A DNA stretch of 64,000 nucleotides from Nocardia spumae (GTDB lineage Bacteria > Actinomycetota > Actinomycetes > Mycobacteriales > Mycobacteriaceae). The stretch spans positions 1 to 64,000 of the forward strand of contig NZ_JAJFZL010000001.1 in the NCBI RefSeq assembly GCF_020733635.1. Direction: 5' to 3'. Below are positions 17,357 to 29,077 of the stretch, piece after piece. The stretch's first letter is position 1. Each line of letters starts with the position of its first letter. Under the pieces are notes generated by a model. The model ran no database searches. It was not told where the DNA came from and saw nothing but the letters and a program-made list of their open reading frames with translations. The translations under genes and the position numbers were made by a program.

Positions 17357-19267
17357 TCAAATGCCGTACAGGCGCGCCCAGTTCTCCCGGCTGATGAGTT
17401 CGGGCGCCGCCTCGCGGTACTGACGGCTCACCTTCGGCAGATCGCGGCGCAGCCGGCGCAGCACCCGCCAGGTGCGCAGCAGCAGCGCGCGGGCTTTCTC
17501 CTTGTCCCGCTGCCGGATTCGCACCCCGGACTGCGAGGCGTCGGTCACCACGACGTGGTCGAACAGGGCCAGATGCCACCAGTGCGCATCCTCGCGGGTG
17601 ACGCCGACCACGCCGTGCTGGGTGCGACCGGTCCACTGCTGGATGGCGCGCTTCACCAGCACCAGCATCGGGCGGCTGGGTTCACCACCGGCACGGCGCA
17701 TCCGGATGTCGGACTGCCGGACCGGGGCGGTCGCGGCCGCGTGCTTCTTGGTCTCCCCGTAGTCGCCGCGGCTGGTCCGCGCGGCGGACAGCGCGTCGAT
17801 ACCACCGTCGCGCAACACCTTCGGCCCCTGCAGGAAGTCCTCGATACCCTGCAGCGTCGTATGCGCGAGGCCGTACTGCATACCCACCAGATATTCCGCG
17901 ATCTCGCGGAACAGCTTGCGGGTCACCGCCTTGGCATCCAGATCGGCGTGTATCGAGCTGACGATGAGCGAATTGCGCATGCTGAAGTAGCGCGCCCAGT
18001 CGTCGAAGTCCTTCCAGTAGAAGTCGGCGTGCCAGACCGCGGCGTTCGGCAGGGTCACGGTCACGAAGCCGGCCTCCCGCGCCCGGACGCCGTATTCGAC
18101 ATCGTCCCACTGGAAGAAGATCGGCAGCGGCAGCCCGATCCGCGCGATCACCTCGGCCGGGATCAGGCAGGTCCACCAGGCGTTGTAGCCGGCGTCGACG
18201 CGACGTTCCTGATTGCGCTTGAGCATGCTCGTATTGCGCAGCGCCTTGGGGACCTTCTGGCCGTGCCGCAACTCGTGCAGATGCACGTCCTCGGCACCGA
18301 CGTTGAGGTAGTCCGGATTCAGCAGGAACAGCATCTGGGCGCCGACCAGGGTCGGTTCCACGGTGAGATTCGCGAACGCGTTGAGCCGCAACACCGTTTC
18401 CGGTTCGCACAGGATGTCGTCGTCCATCAGGATGACGTCGGCGTGTTCGGATCCTTCGAAGCTGCCCTCCGCGGACACCTCGTACAGACCGCGCGTAAAG
18501 CCGCCCGCCCCACCGAGATTCGGCTGCCGGATGTAGCGCAGCTTGTCCCCGAACTGCGGCCGGGTCTGCTGGAACAGCTCACGATCGGCAACCGCGTCGG
18601 TGCCCTGATCGACCACGTACACCGCGTCGATGGCGCCCAGCACCTCGGGATCGGAGGCCAGCGCGGCCACCGTCTGCGCGCAGTCGTCGGCGCGGTTGAA
18701 GGTGCAGATCGCGATGGCCACCGGGCGCACCCGCTCCGGTGCGGGGGCGGTCCAGACGAGATCGCTGATCGCGACTTCGCCTCCGACAGCGTCGATTTCG
18801 ACCCACAGCGCACCGCCGTCGACATACTGGTCCAGCGGTGCGCGCAGCACCACGGCGCCGTCGGCATCCACATCGGCCGAGTCGATGATGCGGCGGTGAC
18901 CGGCGATATCGGAGGCCGCCAGCCGGATCCGGGCCAGATCCCCCACCGTGACCTGCATGGTGACCTCGACCTCGGTCACCGTGGTCCAGCGCTGCCAGTA
19001 ACTGGCCGCGAATCGGCCGAAATAGGTGTTGGTGTGGGCGTGGGCGCCCTTCTCCAGCCGTAGCGACATCCGCTTGCGCTGCGATTTGCCCTTGACCACC
19101 GCGTACAGCTCGTCGCTGATCTTGGGTGCGGGTCCGGTGAAGATGCCGCGGGCCAGGACCAGTCTGCCCGGAGTGCGCCGCACGGCCGGCTGGGTGCCGG
19201 GTGCGGGGTCGGCATTACGCCGGTCGTTCTCGATGGCGGTCACGGCCTGGCCAGCCGACTGGTCCAT
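17357..19267 (-). CDS. glfT2: Galactofuranosyltransferase GlfT2, galactan polymerase (Rv3808c-like)
   Basis: Bifunctional GT2 enzyme of 636 residues, matching the mycobacterial length, that extends galactan with alternating beta-1,5 and beta-1,6 galactofuranose from UDP-Galf. The N-terminal beta domain covers about 1-170, the GT-A domain about 170-400 and the C-terminal helical region the rest. Visible active-site motifs are VILMDDDILCEPE (DDD metal-binding), QWDDVEYGVR with the catalytic aspartate, and AVWHADFYWKDF. In M. tuberculosis this gene lies beside glf and the fbp cluster; here it is about 40 kb from the mycolyltransferases and convergent with an SDR gene. Confidence 0.95.
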   Translation of the reverse strand: MDQSAGQAVTAIENDRRNADPAPGTQPAVRRTPGRLVLARGIFTGPAPKISDELYAVVKGKSQRKRMSLRLEKGAHAHTNTYFGRFAASYWQRWTTVTEVEVTMQVTVGDLARIRLAASDIAGHRRIIDSADVDADGAVVLRAPLDQYVDGGALWVEIDAVGGEVAISDLVWTAPAPERVRPVAIAICTFNRADDCAQTVAALASDPEVLGAIDAVYVVDQGTDAVADRELFQQTRPQFGDKLRYIRQPNLGGAGGFTRGLYEVSAEGSFEGSEHADVILMDDDILCEPETVLRLNAFANLTVEPTLVGAQMLFLLNPDYLNVGAEDVHLHELRHGQKVPKALRNTSMLKRNQERRVDAGYNAWWTCLIPAEVIARIGLPLPIFFQWDDVEYGVRAREAGFVTVTLPNAAVWHADFYWKDFDDWARYFSMRNSLIVSSIHADLDAKAVTRKLFREIAEYLVGMQYGLAHTTLQGIEDFLQGPKVLRDGGIDALSAARTSRGDYGETKKHAAATAPVRQSDIRMRRAGGEPSRPMLVLVKRAIQQWTGRTQHGVVGVTREDAHWWHLALFDHVVVTDASQSGVRIRQRDKEKARALLLRTWRVLRRLRRDLPKVSRQYREAAPELISRENWARLYGI

Positions 19268-19363
19268 GGTGGAATCCCTCGTAAACAGTGTCCGATGGCG
19301 CCGGTTCCGGCGCGGGCGCGGTCAAGTGCGAGCTCGTTGCGAGCAATAGCCATTATGTCCAAC

Positions 19364-19906
19364 TCACGTCGCGGGGTCCGACTCGGAGTGCCCGGCGCGG
19401 GTGTCACCCATATCGCGGCCCGAACGTGATTCGGCGAATACGAATGTGTCATAGGCCCAGTAGCGGAACACCACCGCCACGATTTGGCCGATCAATGTGC
19501 CGGAGATGTTGTCCGACAGCGGCGACGACAGGTGCAGCACGTAGCGGGAAAATCCGAGACACGCCAGCTGCAAACCGATGGCTACCACATTGAACAGGGC
19601 GTACAGCAGATATTCGCGCCCCGGGCTCCCGCCCTTCTTGTGCGCGAAGGTCCACCATTTGTTGCCGAAATAGGTGACCACCGTGGCCACCAGAATCGAG
19701 ATGATCTTCGCCGTCAGCGGCTGGTGCTCGAGTACGCCGTGACCGCCCCAGAAGACCAGCAGGTTGTACGTTCCGGCGTCGACCAGAAACCCGATCGCGC
19801 CCACCACGAGAAAGGCCGAACCCTGACGCAGTGCGGTGACGGCCTTCCGCCGCCAGGTATCGCCGGTTCGATCGACCGGTTCGGTCGCCGTCTCACTGCT
19901 GGCCAC
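19364..19906 (-). CDS. GtrA-family membrane protein (possible lipid-linked sugar flippase)
   Basis: Protein of about 180 residues with four predicted transmembrane segments: GSAFLVVGAIGFLVDAGTYN, KIISILVATVVTYFGNKWWTF, EYLLYALFNVVAIGLQLA and a last one before FRYWAYDTFVF. The F-G-N-K-W-W-T-F motif is typical of GtrA/DPMS-associated proteins. GtrA proteins are thought to help move polyprenyl-phosphate sugars across the membrane. I chose GTG 19906 since the upstream extension is arginine-rich and not membrane-like. It is divergent from a GtrB-like glycosyltransferase, so they may work together. Confidence 0.85.
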   Translation of the reverse strand: MASSETATEPVDRTGDTWRRKAVTALRQGSAFLVVGAIGFLVDAGTYNLLVFWGGHGVLEHQPLTAKIISILVATVVTYFGNKWWTFAHKKGGSPGREYLLYALFNVVAIGLQLACLGFSRYVLHLSSPLSDNISGTLIGQIVAVVFRYWAYDTFVFAESRSGRDMGDTRAGHSESDPAT

Positions 19907-20057
19907 CCGGCGACGGTACCGCACCCCGGTACGGGGTGGCCCGCGCACACCACAAGGTCTCGACACAGTGAGGGTTAACGGGCGCGCACCTGTGCGCGAC
20001 CTGTACCCTCCCGGTGTTCCGTATTTCGTCGGCCGATCAAAATGAGGGATTGACGGG

Positions 20058-21023
20058 GTGAACCCCACCGAACTTCGCATTGCCGCAGTCGTGCCCTGCC
20101 ACAACGAGGAGGCCGCGGTCGCCAAGGTGGTCACGGACCTCAAGGCTGCCGTGCCGGGCATCGTCGTCTACGTCTACGACAACCGCAGCACGGACGCCAC
20201 CGCCGAGCGCGCCCGCGAGGCCGGTGCGGTGGTCCGCACCGAGACCGTCAAGGGCAAGGGCAATGTGGTCCGCCGCGCATTCGCCGACATCGAGGCCGAT
20301 GTCTATCTGATGATCGACGGCGACGACACCTACGACGCCTTCGCCGCCCCGAAGATGATCGAGGCCCTGCTGTCGGGGCCCTACGACCACGTACTGGGCG
20401 TGCGCAAGCAGGACGAGGGCGCACAGGCCTACCGCGCCGGCCACGAATCCGGCAACCGGGTGCTGAACGGCGTGGTCGGCAAGGTATTCGGTGAGAACGT
20501 CGAAGATATGCTCTCCGGTTATCGGGTGTTCTCCCGCCGATTCGTGAAGAGTTTCCCCGCGGTCTCCCGTGAATTCGAGATCGAAACCGAATTGACCGTG
20601 CACTCCCTGCATCTGCGCGTTCCGCAGACCTCGGTGCGGGTCGGATTCCGTGATCGGCCCGAGGGCAGTGAATCGAAACTCCGCACCTATCACGACGGCT
20701 TCAAGATTCTCGGACTGATCTTCGGTCTCGCGCGGCACGAGCGTCCGGTCGCGTTCTACGGGCTGTTCGGCACCGTGGCCTGGCTGATCTCGATCATTCT
20801 GACGGTGCCGATCGTCATCCAGTTCTACGAGATCCACTCGGTGCCGCGGTTCCCGACGCTGTTCCTCGCGTTCACCCTGCTGCTGCTCGGCAGTCTGGCG
20901 TGGACGGCCGGACTGATCCTGGACGGTATCCGCCGGTCCCGGCACGAGGCCGCGCGTCTGATGTATCTGCGGTACTCGGCCGTCGGCGCCGAGACCCCCG
21001 AGCAGGTCCGGCAGGCGCACTGA
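20058..21023 (+). CDS. GT2 polyprenyl-phosphate glycosyltransferase with two C-terminal transmembrane segments (GtrB-like)
   Basis: Protein of 321 residues. The GT-A domain has AAVVPCHNEEAAVAKVV, YDNRSTDATAERA, KGKGNVVRRAF and the metal-binding LMIDGDDTYDA. Two hydrophobic helices near 235-265 and 270-300 anchor it, giving the GtrB/DPM-like architecture that loads a sugar from a nucleotide donor onto polyprenyl phosphate. The donor sugar is unknown. It sits between a divergent GtrA gene and a DUF2142 membrane protein, matching the parts list of a three-component glycosylation system. GTG start at 20058. Confidence 0.87.
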   Translation: MNPTELRIAAVVPCHNEEAAVAKVVTDLKAAVPGIVVYVYDNRSTDATAERAREAGAVVRTETVKGKGNVVRRAFADIEADVYLMIDGDDTYDAFAAPKMIEALLSGPYDHVLGVRKQDEGAQAYRAGHESGNRVLNGVVGKVFGENVEDMLSGYRVFSRRFVKSFPAVSREFEIETELTVHSLHLRVPQTSVRVGFRDRPEGSESKLRTYHDGFKILGLIFGLARHERPVAFYGLFGTVAWLISIILTVPIVIQFYEIHSVPRFPTLFLAFTLLLLGSLAWTAGLILDGIRRSRHEAARLMYLRYSAVGAETPEQVRQAH

Positions 21024-21075
21024 TGACCACCCAGGCCGACAAGGAGGCCGCTGATCGGCCCCGGATACCGGGGCC

Positions 21076-23633
<2,558 letters not shown>

Positions 23634-23666
23634 TCACCATCGGGTCACGTCGAACCCGATAGGTCG

Positions 23667-23682
23667 AGTGACCTTCGTCACA
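23667..23682. promoter_or_regulatory. CRP/GlxR-like palindrome
   Basis: AGTGACCTTCGTCACA matches the TGTGA-N6-TCACA consensus with one mismatch. It lies between divergent rmlB and the exported glycine-rich protein gene. Binding is inferred only. Confidence 0.35.
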
Positions 23683-23890
23683 CGCAGTGCCGAATGTCCG
23701 TTTTGCTCGAATTCTTGGGGTTGGGTGAAAACCACACGCACACTGCATGTTTCCGCAACCTGACAATGGGCAAGAACCCGATGGTGAACAGAATTTGAAT
23801 GAACGGTCACAACAGGTTCACCGCGCGTTAGCTGACCTCGATTTTCATTTATCTCGTCCCAGAACCACTCTCTATCGAGGTTCCGCAAAA

Positions 23891-24601
23891 ATGATGATGA
23901 GGAAATTCGTCGCGACGGCCGCCATGCTGGTTGCTGCGGTCGGCGTCGCCGCCGGTACCGCTTCGGCTGACCCGGCTGCGCCCGCCGCTCCCGAAAGCGT
24001 CCACTACAAGGCCAACGTTGTCGACGACAACAAGGCGGTTGTCAAGACCGACGGCGGCTCGATGGACGTCGAAGACGGTGTATTCAAGATCAAGGCCGCC
24101 AACGGCACCGTGCTCGCCGGCACTCCCCTGAACTTCCGAGTCGACGACTTCGAGTTCCCGATCGCCGCCGACATCTCCGGTAACACCGCCACCCTGACCC
24201 CGCAGTACGACATGGCGCACGCGGTCTACAAGCCGGTCGCCCTGCCGTTCGAGGACTCGGCGCCGTGGAAGACCCCCTACGACCGTGAGGTCGCCGCCTT
24301 CACCCGCATGAAGGACACCATCGCCACCGGCGCCACCATCGGCACCCTGGTCGGCGGTCTCGGTGGCGCGGCCGCCGGCTGCGTCGCGGGCGCTGCCCTC
24401 GGCATCGTCGCGACCGGCGCCCTGGCCACCCTGTTCGGCCTCGGCCCGCTCGGCGGCTGTGTCGCCGGCGCCGCCGCGGTCGGTTTCCTCGGTGTGATCG
24501 CCGGCCAGCTCTTCGTGACCGCGCCGGTCGCGATCGGCGCCGTGATCCAGTACTTCGCCACCGTCAACGCGCCGTTCAACCCGCCGGCCCCGGCCAAGTA
24601 A
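23891..24601 (+). CDS. Exported alanine/glycine-rich protein (DUF8020-like)
   Basis: Secreted or envelope protein of 236 residues. A signal peptide (MMMRKFVATAAMLVAAVGVAAG, cleavage after TASA) is followed by a small beta-rich domain (about 35-100: SVHYKANVVDDNKAVVKTDG, FRVDDFEFPIAAD). The C-terminal half is a hydrophobic, glycine-zipper-like stretch with repeated GG, GAA and GCVAGA units that could insert into a membrane. Two cysteines lie in this stretch, each in a GCVAGAA unit. I believe it belongs to a Nocardia/Rhodococcus family called DUF8020; function unknown. ATG 23891 is the first of three adjacent starts. Confidence 0.75.
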   Translation: MMMRKFVATAAMLVAAVGVAAGTASADPAAPAAPESVHYKANVVDDNKAVVKTDGGSMDVEDGVFKIKAANGTVLAGTPLNFRVDDFEFPIAADISGNTATLTPQYDMAHAVYKPVALPFEDSAPWKTPYDREVAAFTRMKDTIATGATIGTLVGGLGGAAAGCVAGAALGIVATGALATLFGLGPLGGCVAGAAAVGFLGVIAGQLFVTAPVAIGAVIQYFATVNAPFNPPAPAK

Positions 24602-24676
24602 TCCGGCCACCGGTCGCCACACCTGGATCTCGTGGAACCTCCGGTACCCCTGAGCGGGCGGGCCACCTGATCCGAT

Positions 24677-24718
24677 GACAACGGGGCCTCGCAGCGATCG
24701 CTGCGAGGCCCCGTTGTC
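24677..24718. terminator. Perfect 42-bp palindromic terminator
   Basis: Perfectly self-complementary segment centred at 24697/24698 (core GGGGCCTCGCAGCGA), between the exported protein gene and the convergent hydrolase gene. Confidence 0.8.
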
Positions 24719-24730
24719 GTCGGCGCCTCC

Positions 24731-25747
24731 TCAGGCGCTGCGTGCCTGCTGATCCGGCTCGATCCGGGCCCGCACGAAGCGCGCCACCCGGGCCAGCGCG
24801 GCCCGGCTCTCGGGCATGTTCGGCAGGATGCTCATGAAGGCGTGCACCTGTCCGCGCCACAACTCGAGCGAATTCGGCACCCCGGCGGCGGTGAGGCGGC
24901 GGGCCATCAGCTCACAGTCGTGGCGCAGCAATTCGTCCTCGCCCGCGATCAGCAACGCCGGGGGCAGACCTGCCAGCGCCCCGTTGACCGGCGACAGCGC
25001 CGGATCCAGTGCCCGATCGACCTCCGCGCCGTAGCGGACCATCTGGCGCACCGCCGACATCGGGATGTAGGCATCGCGCACGGCGTTGCGGTAGTCGGCC
25101 TTGAGCCGGTAGTCCAGATCCAGCAGCGGCGACAACCCGACCAGTCCGGCCGGCGCCGGCAGTCCCGACCGCAGGGCCCGCAGCGCGGTGGCGAAGCTCA
25201 GGAATCCGCCCGCGGAATCACCGGCGAACACGATCCGCGCCGGATCCGCCCCGTGCCGCAACAGCCAGCGATAGGCGGTCTCACAGTCCTCCACCGAACC
25301 GGCGATCGAGGTGCCGGGCAGCTGCCGGTAGTCCACATTCACCACCGGTAGGCCCGTGCGCCGGGCCAGACTGGCCGCTACCGGCCGATGCGAGTCCAGC
25401 CCGCACAGGAAGAACCCGCCGCCGTGCATGTACATCACCGCGCCGTCGCGCAGCGATCGCCGGGCTCCGGCCGGGCGGATGATCTCCATGCGGAATCCGT
25501 TCATCCGCACCTGTTCACGCTCGACGCCCTGGACGCGCGGCCGCAGCCCCGCCAGGCGATCGACCATCACCCGGGCCACCGGCATCGTCATCGGGGTTAT
25601 CGGATAGCGCCGGATGAACGGTCCGACCACTCCCCGGCAGGTCAGCAGCACGGCCTGGGAATGCAGGCTGACACCCTCCGGATTCACGACAGTGCCGGGT
25701 TCGAGCCCCGGCCGGTATTCGGCCTCGCCGATCGGAATCGCGGTCAT
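24731..25747 (-). CDS. Alpha/beta hydrolase of the hormone-sensitive lipase family
   Basis: Esterase or lipase of about 338 residues. It has the HSL oxyanion motif MYMHGGGFFLCG, the nucleophile elbow FAGDSAGGFLS, the acid segment LLIAGEDELLRHD and the catalytic histidine in GQVHAFMSI. The substrate is probably a short- to medium-chain acyl ester. No signal peptide is seen. ATG 25747 is preferred because the upstream extension is arginine-rich and lacks family similarity. Confidence 0.88.
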   Translation of the reverse strand: MTAIPIGEAEYRPGLEPGTVVNPEGVSLHSQAVLLTCRGVVGPFIRRYPITPMTMPVARVMVDRLAGLRPRVQGVEREQVRMNGFRMEIIRPAGARRSLRDGAVMYMHGGGFFLCGLDSHRPVAASLARRTGLPVVNVDYRQLPGTSIAGSVEDCETAYRWLLRHGADPARIVFAGDSAGGFLSFATALRALRSGLPAPAGLVGLSPLLDLDYRLKADYRNAVRDAYIPMSAVRQMVRYGAEVDRALDPALSPVNGALAGLPPALLIAGEDELLRHDCELMARRLTAAGVPNSLELWRGQVHAFMSILPNMPESRAALARVARFVRARIEPDQQARSA

Positions 25748-25979
25748 AGCGCACCTGCCTGCCATCTCGGCGCGCCGACGCACCGGCCCCCGGCAGGGCG
25801 GGTAGCCGAGATGTCGGCGCTGACATCTCACACAATCATGTTTCAGAAGACCACGGAAATGTGACCTACGCAATAATTGATCGCCCAACCATGGTCATCC
25901 GAAACCACCGTGACCATTTCGCGGTCGAGTCGGAACCTCATCGAGCCCGAGCCGGCGGCAGCTGGCAGACTTGCGTCAC

Positions 25980-26879
25980 ATGCGCGGAATCATCCTGGCC
26001 GGTGGCACCGGTTCCCGGTTGCACCCGATCACGCGCGGGGTGAGCAAACAGCTGGTCCCGGTGTACGACAAACCGATGGTCTACTATCCGCTGTCCACCC
26101 TGATGCTGGCGGGTATTCGCGACATCCTGGTGATCACCACCCCCGAGGATGCCGGGGCGTTCCGCCGGCTGCTCGACGACGGCGCCCAGTTCGGCCTGTC
26201 GATCGACTACGTGGTGCAACCCGAACCCGATGGACTGGCCAGCGCCTTCGTCCTCGGCGCCGACCACATCGGCGGCGACTGCGCGGCACTGGTGCTGGGC
26301 GACAACATCTTCCACGGACCCGGACTCGGCACCCGGCTGCGCCGCTTCGACGGTCTCGAGGGCGGCGCGGTCTTCGCCTACCGGGTCTCGGATCCCTCGG
26401 CCTACGGGGTGATCGAATTCGCCGGTGGCAAGGCGGTTTCGATCGAGGAGAAGCCCAAGCTGCCGCGCTCCAACTACGCCATTCCCGGGCTGTACTTCTA
26501 CGACAACGACGTCGTCGAGATCGCCCGTGGATTGCGGCCCTCCGCGCGCGGTGAGTACGAGATCACCGATATCAACCGCACCTATCTGGAACAGGGCAGA
26601 CTGCAGGTCGAGACGCTCGCCCGCGGCACCGCCTGGCTCGATACCGGAACCTTCGACTCCCTGCTCGACGCCGCCAACTACGTGCGGACGATCGAGGAAC
26701 GGCAGGGGCTCAAGATCGGCGTGCCCGAGGAGGTGGCCTGGCGGATGGGATTCATCGACGACGAACAGTTGTGCCGGCTGGCCGAGCCGCTGGTGCGGTC
26801 GGGGTACGGGAGCTATCTGATGGACCTGCTGACCCGCGGCCGGGACGAACTCGGCGATCATGACGGACAGGACGTGTGA
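25980..26879 (+). CDS. rmlA: Glucose-1-phosphate thymidylyltransferase
   Basis: Nucleotidyltransferase of 299 residues that makes dTDP-glucose from dTTP and glucose 1-phosphate, the first step of the rhamnose pathway. It carries [46 protein letters not shown] and [23 protein letters not shown] 25980 follows CAGACT by about eight bases with no Shine-Dalgarno, so it may be leaderless. rmlC begins one base after its stop codon. Confidence 0.95.
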   Translation: MRGIILAGGTGSRLHPITRGVSKQLVPVYDKPMVYYPLSTLMLAGIRDILVITTPEDAGAFRRLLDDGAQFGLSIDYVVQPEPDGLASAFVLGADHIGGDCAALVLGDNIFHGPGLGTRLRRFDGLEGGAVFAYRVSDPSAYGVIEFAGGKAVSIEEKPKLPRSNYAIPGLYFYDNDVVEIARGLRPSARGEYEITDINRTYLEQGRLQVETLARGTAWLDTGTFDSLLDAANYVRTIEERQGLKIGVPEEVAWRMGFIDDEQLCRLAEPLVRSGYGSYLMDLLTRGRDELGDHDGQDV

Positions 26880-26880
26880 C

Positions 26881-27438
26881 ATGCGGATTCGCGAACTGGC
26901 GGTACCGGGCGCGTGGGAGTTCACGCCGGCCTTGCACGGCGACGACCGCGGCGTCTTCGCCGAAACCTTCAAGGCCTCCGAATTCGAGAAGGCGACCGGC
27001 CGGACCCTCGATCTGCTGCAGGTCAACACCTCCACCTCCGCCGCCGGGGTGCTGCGCGGCATCCATTACACCGAAAACCCTCCGGGCCAGGCGAAATACG
27101 TGACCTGCGTGCGTGGCGCGTTCCTGGATGTGGTGGTCGACCTGCGTCGCGACTCCCCCACCTACGGCCGCTGGGACAGTGTGGTGATCGACGATGTGGC
27201 GCGGCGTTCGGTCTTCGTCTCCGAGGGACTGGGGCATGCGCTGCTGTCGCTCGCCGACGATTCGACCGTCACCTACCTCTGCTCGCTCGAGTACGCGCCG
27301 GAATTCGATCGGGATCTGGACGCCTTCGATCCGGATCTCGGGATCGATTGGCCGACGGTCGGTTCCGACGGCCGGCCGCTGACGTTCGTCCGCTCGGCCA
27401 AGGACGCGGCCGCACCCCGCTTGCGGTCGCTCGGCTGA
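26881..27438 (+). CDS. rmlC: dTDP-4-dehydrorhamnose 3,5-epimerase
   Basis: Cupin epimerase of 185 residues, the normal RmlC length, third step of dTDP-rhamnose synthesis. Visible are FTPALHGDDRGVFAETF, the catalytic histidine in GVLRGIHYTENPPGQAKYV, the substrate-contact region DVVVDLRRDSPTYGRWD and STVTYLCSLEYAP with the catalytic tyrosine. The ATG lies one base after rmlA's stop, so the two are co-translated. The final reductase RmlD is not in this window. Confidence 0.95.
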   Translation: MRIRELAVPGAWEFTPALHGDDRGVFAETFKASEFEKATGRTLDLLQVNTSTSAAGVLRGIHYTENPPGQAKYVTCVRGAFLDVVVDLRRDSPTYGRWDSVVIDDVARRSVFVSEGLGHALLSLADDSTVTYLCSLEYAPEFDRDLDAFDPDLGIDWPTVGSDGRPLTFVRSAKDAAAPRLRSLG

Positions 27439-27462
27439 TCGCGGCTGCCCGCCGATCACAGC

Positions 27463-27509
27463 CGAATGCCACGCCCGGCTGGTGGGTAGCCGGACGTGGC
27501 ATTCGTTTT
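27463..27509 (+). terminator. Rho-independent terminator after rmlC
   Basis: Stem CGAATGCCACG (27463-27473) with CGTGGCATTCG (27495-27505), followed by TTTT. Confidence 0.75.
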
Positions 27510-27521
27510 CGCGCCGGGCGA

Positions 27522-28991
27522 TCAGGCCGCGGCGAGTTCCGGTTCCCGCTCGGCCTCCTCGGCCGCTTGCCGCTTGGTGCGAGTGGGCAGGAAGTGGGTG
27601 AGGGCGATCAGGGCGCCGATGATCGCGGCGACACCCGCGAAGATCAGGCCGGGCCGGTAGCTGTCGAGGACGGCCTGCGGTGAATTACCGTGCGGTCCCG
27701 CGGAAATCAGTGCCGTGGTGATGGCCAGGACGATGGCCGCACCCACCTGCATCGAGGTCTGCAGCACACCGGCCGCCAGCCCCTGCTCGTCGTCGTCGAT
27801 CCCGTTGGTGGCCTGGATGTTGATGGCCGGGAAACCGACCCAGCCGATACCGATCAGCAGCACCGCGGGCAGGATGACCGCGACGTAGGACGGCGCGGTG
27901 TCCACCCGCAGGAACAGCAGGTAACCGATCGCCATCACCGCCGTGGTGACCGCGATGATCGGCCCGGTGCCGAACCGGTCGACGAGTTTGTCGGAGAACA
28001 CCGAGGACAGCGCCACCAGCACACCCACCGGCAGCAAGGCCATGGCCAGCGTCAGCGGCGACCAGCCGAGGCTGTCCTGCAGGTACAGCGTCACCAGGAA
28101 CTGCCAGCTGAAGTACGAGCCGGCGACCGCGATGATCACCAGACTGGCCCGCACCAACGAGGCCTTGCGCAGGATGCCCAGCCGGACCAGCGGATGCCGG
28201 ACCCGCTTCTCCACACCGACGAAGGCGACGAACAGCGCGACCACCGCGGCGAACGAACCGATGGTGCGAGCCGAACCCCATCCGGCCGCGGGAGCCGAGA
28301 CGACGGTGTAGACCAGCAGCAACATGGCGGCGGTGGAGAACAGCGCGCCGAGCAGATCGTGCCCACCCTCGGCGCCGTCACCCGGCTTGTCGCGCGGGAC
28401 CAGGATCGCGGCGGAGATCAGCGCCGCCAGTGCGATCGGCACGGGCAGCAGGAAGGTCCAGCGCCAGCCGAATCCGGTCATCAGACCACCGAAGACCAGG
28501 CCCATGGAGTAGCCACCGGCACCGAACACGGTGTAGATGGACAGCGCCTTGTTGCGCGCCGGACCTTCGGCGAAGTTGGTCGTGATGATCGACAGGCCGG
28601 TGGGCGCGGTGAAGGCCGCCGCCAGGCCCTTGACGAAACGAGTGGCGATCAACAGCGGCCCGGAGGTGACCAGCCCGCCGGCCAGCGAGGCGAGGGCGAA
28701 GATCGCGAGCGCGATCAGGAAGACCTTGCGCCGGCCCAGCAGATCCGCGGTGCGGCCGCCGAGCAGCAGCAGCCCGCCGTAGCCGAGGACGTATCCGCTC
28801 ACCAGCCACTGCAGAGTCGAGGTCTCGAGGTGGAGTTCGGAACCGATGGACGGTAGCGCGACGCCGACCATCGAGACGTCGAGGCCGTCCAGGAACAGCA
28901 CGATGCACAGCGTGATGAGCATGCCCCAGAGCCGGATCGGCCACCGAGTATCGGCTGCCGAGGCGGCCGGAAGTGTTGCTGTGGAAGTCAT
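27522..28991 (-). CDS. MFS drug/proton antiporter, DHA2 (EmrB/QacA) family
   Basis: Membrane efflux pump of about 489 residues with 12-14 predicted transmembrane segments. The first carries FLDGLDVSMVGVALPSIG, typical of DHA2 pumps. Motif A is GGRTADLLGRRKVF, and motif C-like GAGGYSMGLVFGG follows. It would export toxic or antibiotic compounds using the proton gradient. ATG 28991 lies next to three evenly spaced palindromes in the region shared with a divergent MarR gene, strongly suggesting repression by that regulator. Confidence 0.92.
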   Translation of the reverse strand: MTSTATLPAASAADTRWPIRLWGMLITLCIVLFLDGLDVSMVGVALPSIGSELHLETSTLQWLVSGYVLGYGGLLLLGGRTADLLGRRKVFLIALAIFALASLAGGLVTSGPLLIATRFVKGLAAAFTAPTGLSIITTNFAEGPARNKALSIYTVFGAGGYSMGLVFGGLMTGFGWRWTFLLPVPIALAALISAAILVPRDKPGDGAEGGHDLLGALFSTAAMLLLVYTVVSAPAAGWGSARTIGSFAAVVALFVAFVGVEKRVRHPLVRLGILRKASLVRASLVIIAVAGSYFSWQFLVTLYLQDSLGWSPLTLAMALLPVGVLVALSSVFSDKLVDRFGTGPIIAVTTAVMAIGYLLFLRVDTAPSYVAVILPAVLLIGIGWVGFPAINIQATNGIDDDEQGLAAGVLQTSMQVGAAIVLAITTALISAGPHGNSPQAVLDSYRPGLIFAGVAAIIGALIALTHFLPTRTKRQAAEEAEREPELAAA

Positions 28992-29006
28992 GCCGCGGAA
29001 CATTAC

Positions 29007-29048
29007 ATGCATACGCATCTAATGCACAAGCATTTAATGCGTTTGCAT
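29007..29048. promoter_or_regulatory. Three ATGC-N4-GCAT palindromes at 15-bp spacing, candidate MarR operator
   Basis: ATGC-ATAC-GCAT at 29007, ATGC-ACAA-GCAT at 29022 and ATGC-GTTT-GCAT at 29037. Each is a perfect 4+4 dyad and starts are exactly 15 bp apart. They fill the intergenic region between the efflux pump and the MarR gene. Confidence 0.75.
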
Positions 29049-29077
29049 ATTGCCGGGGTGCCCACTAGGATGGCCCC

